Assembly: GCA_963920635.1 (NCBI GenBank)
Contig: OY987305.1
Span: 27,118,876-27,182,875, forward strand
Direction: 5' to 3'
Length of the DNA stretch: 64,000 nt
Source of the DNA: Pseudeuparius sepicola
Lineage: Eukaryota > Arthropoda > Insecta > Coleoptera > Anthribidae
The notes under the pieces are model-generated. The model had not been told where the DNA came from and searched no databases. It saw only the letters and a list, made by a program, of their open reading frames with translations. Positions within the stretch are counted from its first letter, which is position 1, and each line of letters begins with the position of its first letter. This document shows positions 34,889-47,258 of this stretch, one piece after another. Both the position numbers and the translations under genes were made by a program.

Positions 34889-35628
34889 CAGTGTGTCCCA
34901 ATTTGATACTGGACAGAAATATATGAAGGGCAAGAGAAACAAATGGTCTCTATTTTTTATTGGTAGTCCGAAGGGAGAGTATCTCTTAGGCGGTGGTATT
35001 TGGATGGTGTAATTATTTCATGGCCTGCTATGATTGTTTAAAATAGCAAATTTTCAAGAAACCCTATTAGGGTTTTTTTTACGACAAAATGTTATTGAGG
35101 AAACTTGTTCAGAATGAAAAACTGAGTAGATTTGCAAAATTTGAAAAGTCTAGGCCTACTTTGATTTTTAGCATTTTCGCCTTTTTCTCCCACTTTTTTT
35201 CTTATAAATGTGTCCTTTCTGGAGCTTTCACGTCAAAATATTATTAAGGAAAATTGTTCATAGTGAAAAAATAAAATTTTGACGTGAAAGCTCCAGAAAG
35301 GACACTTCTCTAAGAAAAAAGTGGGAGATAAATCTAAAAATCAAAGTAGGCCTAGACTTTTGAAATTTTACTAATCCACTCAGTTTTTCATTCTGAACAA
35401 GTTTTCTTATAACATTTTGTCGTAAAAAAATCCCTAATGGGGTTTCTTGGAAATTTGATACTTAAAAAAATCATCGCAGGCCATGAAATAATACCCCGCA
35501 TCCAAATAATGCCGCCTATGAGATACTCTCCCTTGGGACTACCAATAAAAAAATAGAGACAATTTATTTCCCTTGACCTTTATATATTTCTGAGGTGTCC
35601 ATGTCCAGTATCAAATTGCGACACACTG
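34889..35628. mobile_element. Hairpin MITE, CAGTGTGTCC family, copy 2
   Basis: CAGTGTGTCCCAATTTGATA at the left and its near-complement (TATCAAATTGCGACACACTG) at the right bound a palindrome whose arms meet at about 35250-35275. It is 740 bp, against 736 bp for the copy at 5509. They share CTAGGCCTACTTTGAT, ACTGAGTAGATTT and AGAATGAAAAACTGAG in the middle of the arms, but the outer third differs. No coding capacity. Confidence 0.85.
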
Positions 35629-36393
35629 TTTTAATGTAAAATTATTTATGATATGTACAAGAAATATATCGCGTTTCCTAACTTTATTATTTACGAGCTT
35701 ACGAGAAAGATATGGAGTTTATTAACGAGAATATTTACGAGATATAACGAGAAATATCTCCATCCCATAAAAATTATTGCAGGTTATGTTATATTAACGA
35801 CAGGCGATACTGTAGGCAAATGGAAAACGGGAATAAAGGGTTAAGGTAAATGGGGAAAATAATGTTATCTACCGGAAAGACCTTTCAATGATGGTTGCCG
35901 CCGCCCGTAGAAAATGGCCTTTAAGTCTTGCGATTGTGCCTTCTGTTGTGTAGGTACATAACCTACATTCCTTCGATGTGTTCTTCCTCGGATCGTGAAA
36001 TATAAATTATAATCCATTTAAAAATATGACTTTTTTACTTTATTCTCTTTAAATATTATTATCGTTACATTTTTGTAACAACCACTTAGCTTGTCTATGT
36101 CAACAATATGGCTAGTGTGCTTATTAACTTGGTCGCATTTAAAATACAGAAAGGCCTAAACAGTCTAAATGTATTCAAATGTCTGGAAATTGTCTTAGGT
36201 ACTCCTTGTCGCTGCAACGTATTCCTTATGCACAGGTAATTTCCCACTAAGGTTAATTCTTACTTCTTACCACTTTTCTTACTCTCTTTATGAAATCGTT
36301 CGTTCGTTCCATCTTCGCGACTCTGTGTATTCCTCGCTTTGCCTGTTTCATCACAAGTTATGTGTAGGGGCTTGGATATTCTGACCACCCTTG
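35629..36393. other. No gene recognised
   Basis: Short chance frames only; nothing structural apart from the start of the next element. Confidence 0.6.
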
Positions 36394-36395
36394 TA

Positions 36396-37103
36396 TACAG
36401 GGTGAGTCACATCTAAAGGCAGAGCCGAAAACACAAGGTAGAACTCGCTAAAATAAGCACATATGCTTAATAAACATTAGCCCAAAAAAGCTTGGTTCTC
36501 CATATACAGCGTGTTGAAAATTTTCCAAAAATAACATATTTTTTTAATTTCTTTCGATCCCATTTAGGAATTCCAACCAAATTTGGTACACATTATACAC
36601 TGGACGGTTGCCATTTTGTGGAATAATTTGACCCGGTTCCGATCAACAGCGGCGTAGGTACAAATAGTTACTGTAAATAATTGTAGAAAAAAAGTAGTAC
36701 GTCCCTGTGCAAAACCAAAAACCTTTTTTGGATAGCCCATTTAATTTGAAACAAAAAGTGTCTCTTGGTATTTTTTTATTTCTGGTACAGTTTCTTCGTA
36801 ATTTCGGATTTTTTAAACTAGTGTCACGGTGATTATGCTGGCATTTAAAATAAAATTATTTGTATCTACGCCGCTGCTCATCTGAACAGGGCCAAATTAT
36901 TGCACAAAATGACAACCCATAATATGTATAAAATAATTCCTGAACGGGCTAGAAAAAAATTAAAAAATATTTGGAAAAGTTTCAACACTCTGTATATGGA
37001 GAACCAAGCATTTTTAAGCTAATGTTTATTAAGCATATGTGCTTATTTTAGCGAATTCTACCTTGTGTTTTCGGCTCTGCCTTTAGATGTGACTCACCCT
37101 GTA
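36396..37103. mobile_element. TA-flanked hairpin MITE (TACAGGGTGAGTCACATC ends)
   Basis: TA at 36394-36395 and 37104-37105 flanks ends TACAGGGTGAGTCACATC and its complement. The first 48 bases of the arms match with only one difference. The arms continue inward with lower identity to the GCGGCGTAG / CTACGCCGC pair near 36650 and 36880, leaving a loop of about 200 bases. No reading frame. Family: TA-target, mariner-type non-autonomous. Confidence 0.88.
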
Positions 37104-37105
37104 TA

Positions 37106-38955
37106 GTGTGGTGTGCACTTTGATGAAACTTGATCTTAGCAATGTCGATGGCGACATTGACCATCAGTTCAGACTGGAAACTACAATTATTTAAACATCT
37201 GATCTATAATGTAAGTTATTTACATACCGTAGACGGGCTATAGAATCGGTCAGTGGACATATTCGTAAGAAAATTAACAGTAAATAAAGATTTGCATTTT
37301 AAATTGTCACTTGATAAAGGACAAGATGAAAGATAAGTAGCCATGACTGAGAACGAATAAGCTAGTGGCCGGCACTGCTTATGACAATGTAATAGGCGTC
37401 TCTTCAAAGGGAAATTATTTTGAATTATACAAAATTTCATTTTATTTACCTACCGAGAGATCATATATATTAGAGATAGGGTAAGTATTTGAATCCATTC
37501 AGTTTATTTTTAAGTTTCTATTTTTTTGTTATTTTAGAGAAAATTGTAAAGCTTGATGAGTAATTTAAATAAGCATTCCCTTTCACAAACCACACGTCGA
37601 AAAATAGCGTTTACATTTTTGTTTGCTATAATAATGTCTCGTGGTTCCACGTACTCATTATCTGATGCCACGAGGTGCAAAAAAAATATCACTACGCCAC
37701 TACAATAATATTACTGTCATAAAAATTCATGACGGTTATATTCAAAAAGGTAATTTAAAGGTAAATGATTATTTCAACATAGAACAATAATTAATATCTA
37801 CGTAGGTATATAAGGTCTAACGTTGGTACTTACCTATCTATAAGTAGTTTACTCATCGGTTACTTTAATGTTAATATATTTACAGGGAGATGTTTGATGT
37901 AAGCAATCTTTTTTAATATTTCGATTTGCCTAGGTACTAGGGTAGGAATCAACATGATAAGGTTCAATGGTTTTCTGTGACGCCGCCTATGGTAAATCAG
38001 ATATACTTGTCAAATTGGTATATTAATGCTGTGCTGCATTGTGGACTGTCATCCTCCGGAATGACGAGCATGCATATTAAAAATATTTGATTTTCTTAGT
38101 ATGGAACATATTCCACTTGACGGTCATTTTTGTAGACCGACCTCTGTTCATCAATCACGAAAGCAGATAGTCACTCTTGATTGCCTGGACGACACAGATT
38201 ATCTTATCACTATCAGTTATCGAGTGCCGTTATTTCAGAATACGCCGCACGGAGGTACGCAGATGCAGATAACATCGGAGTTGAGAGTTGAGCATTGGCT
38301 ACTTTTTCAAAAGTTCTATTTCGTTGCACACAAGTTAAACAGATTTGCTCGTTGGCTCCTCACAGTATGTGAGGACGGCTAATAAAAGGTACCTATCTAC
38401 CTTTTATTCTAATAAAACAAAGGTCGTGATATTTTTTGGGTAAAATTTAACTAAATAATATCGCCGTTCTTTTGGAAAAAATATTAACGTTCACATATTG
38501 ACGTTATAACTGGACATATAATTACAAGTAATGGCCCTTTTTCTATGGAATTAGAAAAAATATTGTTATAAACGACTATGTCAATGAACACAAAGAAAAA
38601 CCTAAATTACTTTGCTCTAAAATAAATTACGATATTATTAAAAATAAGGAAAGTGTTACTAGAAAAAAAAAATCAAAGCCCCCATGACTCCGAAATTTTT
38701 GAAAATCAAGATACAGCGTTTGTTAAAAAAACATATTCTTCAAAGCATGCCAACAAATAATTTACAAAATCAATCTCCATAAAATCAATTAATACTAAAA
38801 GAAAAACGAAAAGCAGACCCAACATTAGTATGGACAATCTTAAAAGACCCCGAAAAAAGACATTTAGGTACGTTCAAAACAAAAACTAGAAAATAATTTC
38901 CTTTCTTTCTAGACTAACTAGGACAATTTTCCTTGCCCTACAAGACAAAATAAGA
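37106..38955. other. No gene recognised
   Basis: One 93-codon frame (38101-38382, plus) has near-normal composition but no recognisable motif; a chance frame or LTR/relic sequence upstream of the env relic is possible. The rest is AT-rich. Confidence 0.5.
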
Positions 38956-38959
38956 ATTC

Positions 38960-40010
38960 AAAATTTAAAAAATAACCCCGGACTTATACCTGCGAAACTA
39001 GGATATACAAAAGTTCAAGGATATTCATACTTTCTTATTTATTACAATGACTTACTTTGGAAGAATTCGGAAAGCTGCAGTCAAAATTAAAAATGATATA
39101 CGAATTAGTAGAGAAAAACTCACAACACTTCTCTGAAACAATCAATTACTGGAAAATAGTAAATATTATAGACTCAAAAGTCAAAGAAAAAATAGGAGAA
39201 ATTTTACCACAGTCACGAGTTAAGCGAGGACTCATTCAATTCCTGGAAATTTAGACTCAAATGATGGCGGAAAATACGACAAATTAATTGGAGAATTACA
39301 AACGAACTAAGCAAAACTAGCTTTGTCTGTCAAAAAACAGCATTCATTATCTCTCAATTTAATTGACAAATTCGATAGTACCGTTCTGCAAATATCACAT
39401 AATGAAATACAGATGGAATAAAAAATCAAACAAATTGCATTAATTGTGGAGCGTCAAGCAGACAGAGAAAATTCAATGTTTATCGAGGACATTATGCATC
39501 AAATCATTAATATGTACATGATTATAGATTCTATCCCTCAGGACGTAGAAAACTCGATCACTTTTTCCAAATTGCAAACTATACACTCTAGTATTATAAA
39601 AACTTCTCAAATCTCAAACAACAAAATTACTTATATTTTTGAAATACCAATAACTAACGCAAACAATTATTGTGATCTATATGACCTTTATTCTATTCCG
39701 ATTTGGGGTAGGAGTCAGTTTAAGGCCTTAATACCACGAGATAAATTTTTATTAAAAAAAAACAAATTGCGCTATTCAATTTTCAATGAGCCCTGTATAG
39801 AAATGGACGCGCAGCAATATATTTGTCAAAACATGGACCAACAGGAAATTCAGAAGAAAAATCCTTGCGAAATACAACTCCTCAATATGGACTATGCTTC
39901 AATATGCTTCAAAATTTCAACTGAAATGTCAAGACCAGTTGTGAAAAATTTAGAAGAAACCAATCAATATATTTTTTACCCCGAACAAAGAACAAATTAA
40001 ATTGCTTTGT
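38960..40010 (+). pseudogene. Errantivirus-like envelope glycoprotein relic
   Basis: Frames on the plus strand show a G-L-I-P-A-K-L-G start region near 38970 and then, in 39057-39254, an R-V-K-R furin-type site (residues 54-57) directly followed by a hydrophobic G-L-I segment, as in the fusion peptide of insect endogenous retrovirus Env and the related baculovirus F protein. Further frames continue with a long helical region; 39446-40000 has a Y-D-L-Y-S-I-P-I-W segment and cysteines of the ectodomain. Frame breaks lie near 39050, 39250 and 39440. No transmembrane end, pol or intact LTR is nearby. An old inactive copy. Confidence 0.65.
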
Positions 40011-42600
40011 AACCAACAAGAAGAAGTACAAATTTTACCTCTAGGTGTCCAAAACAAAATTAGAAAATCGCGAACCAGTCATTATTCCAGATATTGATTT
40101 AATAATAACCTAAAGAAAAAACATCCGAAAAAATTAGAATAAATTTAGGTCAATCAATTGATATCCTTTACCTGATATGCCATTAAAAATAATTTATTAT
40201 TTATAATTACAGGTACTAAAAATCTTTCTGTAGTAGGGAGGCAGTCTACCTGTGCTAATTTAAACATTCTAGCAGGACAGTTTCCTTTATTACCATCACG
40301 TCACTTGATACGCCATTTTGGTTCCCCCTCCATACTACCGAAACGGGTTTTGCCGTTTTTTTTATATTTTTTATTTTCGGAGATATAGCCCAATTCAAAC
40401 ATTTAGTATAATACATACTAATTGATATCTCCATTTTAAGAAAGGAATAATTAAAAGTTTATATGACAGCTAAAACGATTTGTTCTAATAACACAAAATT
40501 TAAGGAGAAAATTAAACATATCAAACACGTTCTTAAGGAAAATAGTTATCCTATTGAATTTGTTGAGCACATTTTCAGGATTGCCAACAAAACAATCCTA
40601 ACAGAATAATTAAAGAAATATATCTCGTGGAACGTTTAGTAAATTTAATAATAATTAGTCATTATATTCCTGGACTGAGCTAAGTTAACACGCATAGGCA
40701 ATCTTTTTAATGTCAGAACAGTATTTAAAACAAAGAAGAAAAAAACAACAAAAATACATTAATATCGATGCTAGTTAAAACGAAGCCATTTATTGAGGTA
40801 CAAAGTTCAAAAACATTTCACTTATAAAATACTTTGTGGAAATTAGGAATATTGAGGAGACTTGCAGGCCATTTAACGTTCGCTTAAAAGAACATAAAAA
40901 AATATATCAGGCAAAATTTTTCAAAAGTCAAAATATGGGAACACCCTTTTTTAAGAATTTTGAATTCTCAAAGTAGAAGTAGGGAATAGGCGAAAAATTA
41001 ATGAATCGGCATTTATTCTAGAAAATACGGACAACTGTGTTGCTGAATATTCAGTCAGTGTGAGTATAGATAATTAGATAGAACACAGGGTACAATATCA
41101 GGCAGGTGGCTAGGTTATTGTTCTGTTGTCGTGACACTTTGACTTTGCATTTATTATTCTATCGTTAACTTTGACTTGACTTTATAGAAAGGAGTAATAT
41201 ATATTCTCCGAAAGTTTAGAACAAGAAGTTGTTGAAATTATTTTTTGAGTTATAACGTTCAAAGTATCCTTTTTTAACGTTAGACATTTATATGAATGTT
41301 CCTGGCAAACTTAAAAAAGTTGTCTTCTATCAGTTACGTATTTACTGAAATAAGAAATATCTACAAGTAACTAAAACTTCATTTCTCTATGTTTCTGGAA
41401 AGCCCCATGTAAGTCGAATCTATGCAGCGAAGAGTTGAAGCTTATATTAGGAATGGAGGACCACATTTCGAACAACTTCTATCAAAAAGTTAGGTCGTTA
41501 AAGTGGTGAGCTGTATCATTGTAAAAAGTGAAAATAAATGAATGACGTGGTAAATGTGACTATTAGTAAGTTATGGTGAATTCTTCTGTACTAGGTGAGT
41601 CTTGATATTATTATTCTTTATGCGGGATGGGAGGACTACAGGCAAATACCCGTTTAAAAAAGTAACGCGCCGCTGCTATACCCCATGGGAGGTATGGAAA
41701 TTTGCAAATTTTTACAGATTTTCGAGGAATTATCTGACGGTATGGCAACACTGTAGTTGGAAGCTATCGCTTCAATAAATGAAGGGACCTTGCGACCAGT
41801 GACTCTCAAACTGTCGCTAAAATTCGGGAAGATTGTTGAAAGGCCATAACTGTTTATTTTCTGCACATTAAAAAAATAAATTCATGGGCGTGCTTTTGAG
41901 GTCGGAACCTACCGCCAGTTAAAATGTATGTACTAATCAAACTTGCACCCTGCATTATTAATTTTTCTTTCTAATAATTCGTGTTCGTTTCAATAAAAAT
42001 CAGTTTATAAAACGATTTTTGGAAAAAATATTGAATAACGTAAGTTCCATCTTGCTACATATAATTTCTTTGCGCCCTTTGCGGTTTAATTAAGATTCTT
42101 GCTGCGTAAAAATCGGTAGGTGACATTGTTCGTACCTAGCAATCACTTCGCACCCAGCAACCAAACTTACAGGGCACCTCGAACATTCATTTGCCTTACG
42201 ATTTTGGGCGTGTTGGCAAGTATAACCCCAGAAAAAAGATGAATCAGAATATGCACTCGGCTAATAATTATCGAGAACAGAGGGATATTTTTTATGAGGT
42301 GGTGGGGACGGAGAGTATTGCCACAACTTCTGTGGTATTGCTAGGCTGCCAGATTGTAGGAAAGGATAAAATATATCAACATCTTTTTTACTATTATTGT
42401 ACATTTTAGGTAGGTAGAGGAAGAGACCCGAATTTGAGATAGGTGCCTACCTTGAGATATCTCCTTATATTAAAGGATATGTAACGCCATCTAACAGATA
42501 TGGTGGTGATGTTAGTACAAGCCCCGAATTGGGGATGTGCTGACTGAAGCTGCAAATGTGCTGTTGGCTCCTGCCTGGACTTCATTTGTAGCTTCCCAAA
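40011..42600. other. No gene recognised
   Basis: 40011-40140 may be decayed continuation of the env relic. The remainder shows short frames only (41654-41866, 42191-42409), with no family signature. Confidence 0.5.
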
Positions 42601-42608
42601 TCATTCCT

Positions 42609-42638
42609 ACCTTTTTGATTTGGTTGATGTTACACGTA

Positions 42639-42731
<93 letters not shown>

Positions 42732-42858
42732 CAAAGATGTAAAATTGTGATAGTAAATGTAAATACAAGAAAAAGTGGTAAAAAAAAACTAGTAACCGCA
42801 TACACGTGTTTCATGCTATTTGGCAATCATCAGTACGGTGTAACATCAACCAAATCAA

Positions 42859-42864
<6 letters not shown>
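42609..42864. mobile_element. Small inverted-repeat element containing a (TA)n tract
   Basis: ACCTTTTTGATTTGGTTGAT at 42609 is inverted at 42845-42864, and homology continues through TGTTACAC and GTACTGA, giving arms of about 33 bases. Between them lies (AT)n at 42642-42730, about 89 bases. The I-Y-I-Y frames across the tract are artefacts. Confidence 0.75.
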
Positions 42865-42898
<34 letters not shown>

Positions 42899-42900
42899 TT
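42857..42900. repeat. Perfect palindrome AAAAAGG-(TA)n-CCTTTTT
   Basis: A second TA tract (42864-42893) is bounded by AAAAAGG and CCTTTTT, making a self-complementary stretch of about 44 bases next to the 89-base (AT)n tract. Both can extrude as cruciforms. Confidence 0.8.
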
Positions 42901-43179
42901 TATATATATATATGGTTTTACTTATATTATACTATTTCGGAATTAATTCCGACTTATTGACTTCGAATTCAGATATAGTGTCTCTGAATTCTGGGATTTT
43001 AACTCTGAATTCTTTGATACCAAGTCAGAATAAACGACAAAAAGTTACAAATGGCCCATTCACGCCTTCGTACAAAAATATAAGTACAATTTGACATGAA
43101 AAATTTTAATTCCGGCAGTATGGAGGGTGGCCCCTGAAACGCAATCTCCCAAGAAAATAATCGAATTTACAAAGAAGAT

Positions 43180-43435
43180 AAAACAATTACCAAGGCGGCC
43201 TCCCCGATCCCGCTAATCCGACATACTCGAATTGTATTTTCGATCTGCGCCAAGCTGCTTGGCACGGTCTGATGTCACACAGATGGGGTGACATCCGCAG
43301 GGGGAAGCCGCCCCAGATTAATTCCTGAGTTCAAAGGGCCAGCCAGGGTGTTTGCTTTGTGACTGTGCGCCTCATTAGCTGATTATTTTATTGACCCGCG
43401 GCAGTGTCCACAAGCGTTAGGTACCAAACATCAGT
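43180..43435. other. Non-repetitive, GC-balanced island (possible conserved noncoding element)
   Basis: This block (CCAAGCTGCTTGGCACGG, GGGGAAGCCGCCCCAG, CTCATTAGCTGATTATTTTATTG) differs in composition and complexity from the AT-rich, repeat-laden surroundings, lacks frames, and has TAAT/ATTA-type homeodomain-like words. It may be a cis-regulatory element of a gene outside the window. That is inference from composition only. Confidence 0.3.
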
Positions 43436-43632
43436 GCCAAAATTATTTCTTGTAATCAAAATCAAAGTTAAATTCGTAAAAGGAAAAATTTGTGCTCAAT
43501 ATAACGAACAGGGACATATTATATTTTGAAATTGTTGTTTACCTAGGAAATCTCATTAGCATATTTTTACCTTAGAAATCTCATAAGCAAAAATTCTTAT
43601 GAGATTTATTTAACTAAAATGGTTCCCAACCT

Positions 43633-43912
43633 CACATTCGGAGCAGAATTCGGGTCGGCTACTCCTGCCCCGACTAAAATCATTGTTGCCCTAGTGTAAT
43701 AATTATTATTACACCTCTAAGCTGCACAGAGACCCATGGTAGAGAACAAAGTTAAATATTTGTTCGCTATAATGGGTCTCTGTGCAGTTTAGACGTGTAT
43801 TAAGTACACTAGGGCAAAGAAAGGAAGCAGTATTACATATTTTCCACTTCTGATATAGAAAACTGATTATAATTTCATTCTAGTAGCCGACCCGAATTCT
43901 GCTCCGAATGTG
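43633..43912. mobile_element. 280-bp MITE with perfect 31-bp terminal inverted repeat
   Basis: 43633-43663 (CACATTCGGAGCAGAATTCG ...) is the exact reverse complement of 43882-43912. A second inner stem pairs GCCCTAGTGTA and CTGCACAGAGACCCA with TGGGTCTCTGTGCAG and TACACTAGGGC, so the whole element folds as a hairpin. The target duplication is unclear. No frame. Confidence 0.88.
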
Positions 43913-45084
43913 ACGTCAGGTGTCTGTCGATAGGAGCATATCGTGTTTAGTGTATCGTGGGTAGGTAGATACTCCATTATGGCAACCACCATATAAATTA
44001 AATCAAATAGCAGCAATCGGATATGTGTTACCTCCCTTCTAATACCTCGTCTCGCGAGTAATATCACAGGTTTTGGATAATTATAAAAAGATTTTGTAGG
44101 GATTTGCACGCGAAAATACGCCTTGTATTTTAAAGCTATTTGGGTGAATATAAATTCGCGTTTATGTTGTGATTGGGAAAGTAAAAGATGAATCTTAATC
44201 ACTTCAGTGCGTAGCATTTGTTAAAAACAATGAAAGTGGTCTCGAATCAAGAACCCTAATCCATAATTATAGTTAACACACGACAGAAAAACAACTTAAA
44301 TGCATCTAAATATAGGCTTTCGAGTATACCTTAAACGGGCCCCATGCCATGTGTGTGATATATAACCGTAGGTAACTACCTAAACTAAATTAAGGGTCGT
44401 TTGACGACGGTCATCTACCAAAAGACGTTATTAAAATGTTTGAGCCTTTTGGAAACAATCAAAATAAATCTGTCTATTTATAATTCGGCTTTCAAGCTAG
44501 TATTTCTGACAAAAACATCTGTAGCAAATATTGCATAGATAGATATTTCTATCCCATCAAGAATATTTATGCAATGCTAAAACAACAGTCACAAAATATA
44601 AAAAGTATGTTGCTCCCTTTTCATTTCATTCCCAAGAACGCCTATGGCGGAGGTCGTTCGGAACATGACGAGAGTTCAAATGCCTTTTAGGGTTTAGAAA
44701 ACTTAAAGGAGGGACAACTTATTACGCTTTTTGGATATCGCTTAGAGGGAGACGATGACAAAGGATTGCTAAAAGGATCAACCCCCATCTGCTTAATGTT
44801 CTTTATTTGTGAGTGGTTGCCTCAAGGATAATAGTTTGGTAACGACAGAATCGATTTGACTACTTCTGTTTATACGTATTATACGTATATAAGTAATTAT
44901 TACAAATAGGTATAGTATCGCCAAAGTCACTTGAAACAGCATAAAAAACTCGCCACAAAAAGAATATATAGGACATTAGCGTCACGAAGTTTTCAGAAAA
45001 ATACATATTCTACAAGCAACATAATATTTCACTTTTAAGGTTTTTAAGGTTGTCGTCAAACACAACGTAAAGGTTAATGCACCA
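43913..45084. other. No gene recognised
   Basis: The minus-strand frame 43867-44217 starts outside and ends inside the MITE, so it is not a gene. 44620-44830 is GC-balanced and non-repetitive without a frame and might be noncoding regulatory DNA. Confidence 0.45.
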
Positions 45085-45086
45085 TA

Positions 45087-47256
45087 TACAGCGTGTCCAT
45101 GTACTATTCCCTTCTTAGATTGTGGCTATACTTTTCAGGATAAAAAAAATCCGTTAGGGGGATCCAAATAAGGGAAGATGGAGCACATTTTAAAATTAGT
45201 TTGGTATATACAGGGTGTTCCAAAAAAGTGTGGCGACAAAAAAATAAAATTTTTTAAATGGAACGACCCGATTTTTTTTATCGAAAATGAAGCCTATCAA
45301 AGTATAGTATACATCCATAAATTATTTCCGCTTCCATCTGCGGCGTTGCCAAGTTATAATTTTTTTAAGGTATTTTTTGCTAAATACCAACCCTTCATTA
45401 ATATTGCTATATTTTTCTTGCGGCCTGATTTTTGCTCTTGAAACTTTGGTTGTGGATTTACACTTAACCATTTTATTAATGACTAAGAACAAAGTTGAAA
45501 ATTTTTGTACAGGATGTTTCACTTTTTTCCGCCAAAACTCCGACATTTTCAAACTTAATTTACTATTTTTTTTTCAAATGGAACACCCTATATCTAACAT
45601 TTCTATTGGATAGAGCATTCATTCAGCTTTAATTTGATACCTAATACAGTACCTCTATCTCTAGCAGTTTTTTCAAAATCCAGTATAAACAGAAAATTTG
45701 CAACTTTTTTACTTATTACATACATGCAAATTACTCGAGAATCAAACTTGTACTTATTTAAAAAGCTGCATATCAAAAAAGCGTTAGTACCAGTTACAAT
45801 CTATTTTTGTATACCTACTACACCTGCAATAAAATATTAAATTATAAAAAGTTAAAAGTTTTAGGAGAACTCATAGGTGGCCATGGTTTTGTTTCTAGTT
45901 TGACAGTTGGTAAATATTTCATTTGCTGCTTGTATTCTGTGTTCGTTGTTTAATTTCAAACAGCAAAAAGTTGTCACAAAATGAAAATTATTGTAAACAA
46001 GACTTGATAAGTATGATTTACGTAATTGGTGAATGTTTTGGAAATTGATTTTTGGCATCTCGAGTTCTACTGAGGACTTTTTATTTCTAAACCTTACACT
46101 TATTTCGGGGTGTTCCACAACAGCCAATGTTATAGCTAACTGATTTTCTTCATTTAAAAATTGTTTTGTTCTAGTTTGCTCTTTATAGGCAACATTTCCT
46201 GTGCGATCGATGCAGCATTCTGGTAGCAGGATGCCTTCTATCTGGGAATTTTTGGGCATAAACTCGAGATGCCAAAAAACAATTTCCAAAACATTAACCA
46301 ATTACGTAAATCGTACTTATCAAGTCTTGTTTACAATAATTCATTTTGTGACAACTTTTTGCTGTTTGAAATAATTAAACAACGAACACAGAATACAAGT
46401 AGCAAATGAAATATTTACCAAATGTCAAACCAGAAACAAAACCATGGCCACCTATGAGTTCTCCTGAACCTTTTAACTTTTTATAATTTAATATTCTATT
46501 GCAGGTGTAGTAGGTATACAAAAATATGGTAAACTACAGATTGTAACTGGTACTAACGCTTTTTTGATATGCAGCTTTTTAAATAAGTACAAGTTTGATT
46601 CCCGAGTAATTTGCATGTATGTAATAAGTAAAAAAGTTGCAAATTTTCTGTTTATACTGGATTTTTGAAAAAACTGCTAGAGGTAGAGGTACTGTATTAG
46701 GTATCAAATTAAAGCTGAATGAATGCTCTGTACAATAGAAATGTTAGATATAGGGTGTTCCATTTGAAAAAAAAAATAGTAAATTAAGTTTGAAAATGTC
46801 GGAGTTTTGGCGGAAAAAAGTGAAACATCCTGTACAAAAATTTTCAACTTTGTTCTTAGTCATTAATAAAATGGTTAAGTGTAAATCCACAACCAAAGTT
46901 TCAAGAGCAAAAATCAAGCCGCAAGGAAAATATAGCAATATTAATGAAGGGTTGGTATTTAGCAAAAAATACCTTAAAAAAATTATAACTTGGCAACGCC
47001 GCAGATGGAAGCGGAAATAATTTAGGGATGTATACTATACTTTGATAGGCTTCATTTGCAATAAAAAAAATCGGGTCGTTCCATTTAAAAAAAATTATTT
47101 TTTTGTCGCCCCACTTTTTTGGAACACCCTGTATATACCAAACTAATTTTAAAATGTGCTCCATTTTCCCTCATTTGGATCCCCCGAACCGATTTTTTTT
47201 TATCCTTAAAAGTATAGCCACAATCGAAGAAGGGAATACTAAATGGACACGCTGTA
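45087..47256. mobile_element. 2.17 kb TA-flanked near-perfect palindrome
   Basis: TA at 45085-45086 and 47257-47258 flanks TACAGCGTGTCCATGTACTA and its near-complement. Left arm 45087-46066 and right arm 46261-47256 match over almost all their length at high identity, leaving a 194-base loop. Each arm carries an internal element-like unit bounded by TACAGGGTGTTCC and GGAACACCCTATA (45207-45596 and 46746-47135). Equivalent open frames on opposite strands (45178-45441 and 46901-47164, for example) reflect arm identity, not genes. Confidence 0.92.
46067..46260 (-). pseudogene. Loop of the 2.17 kb palindrome: transposase DNA-binding remnant?
   Basis: On the minus strand the loop reads R-T-G-N-V-A-Y-K followed by L-N-E-E-N-Q-L-A-I-T-L-A-V-V-E-H-P-E-I-S-V-R. 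The layout resembles the linker and second helix-turn-helix of Tc1/mariner-type transposases, and compares with T-N-E-D-M-Q-V-A-I-L-G-H ... S-S-T-R in the transposase at 26.9 kb. The frame continues into both arms, where residues become arm sequence. This would make the palindrome a mariner-type derivative. Confidence 0.45.
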
Positions 47257-47258
47257 TA

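Noticed and set aside
38101..38382. 93-codon frame as a possible host exon
   Set aside because: No motif, no splice context and no supporting frame nearby; kept only as a note.
42512..42826. Long I-Y-I-Y repeat frames on both strands
   Set aside because: They are translations of the (TA)n tract and not proteins.
45178..45441. Matching frames in the two arms at 45.2-45.6 and 46.7-47.2 kb as a duplicated gene
   Set aside because: The identity is that of the palindrome arms, the frames are on opposite strands and no domain is present.
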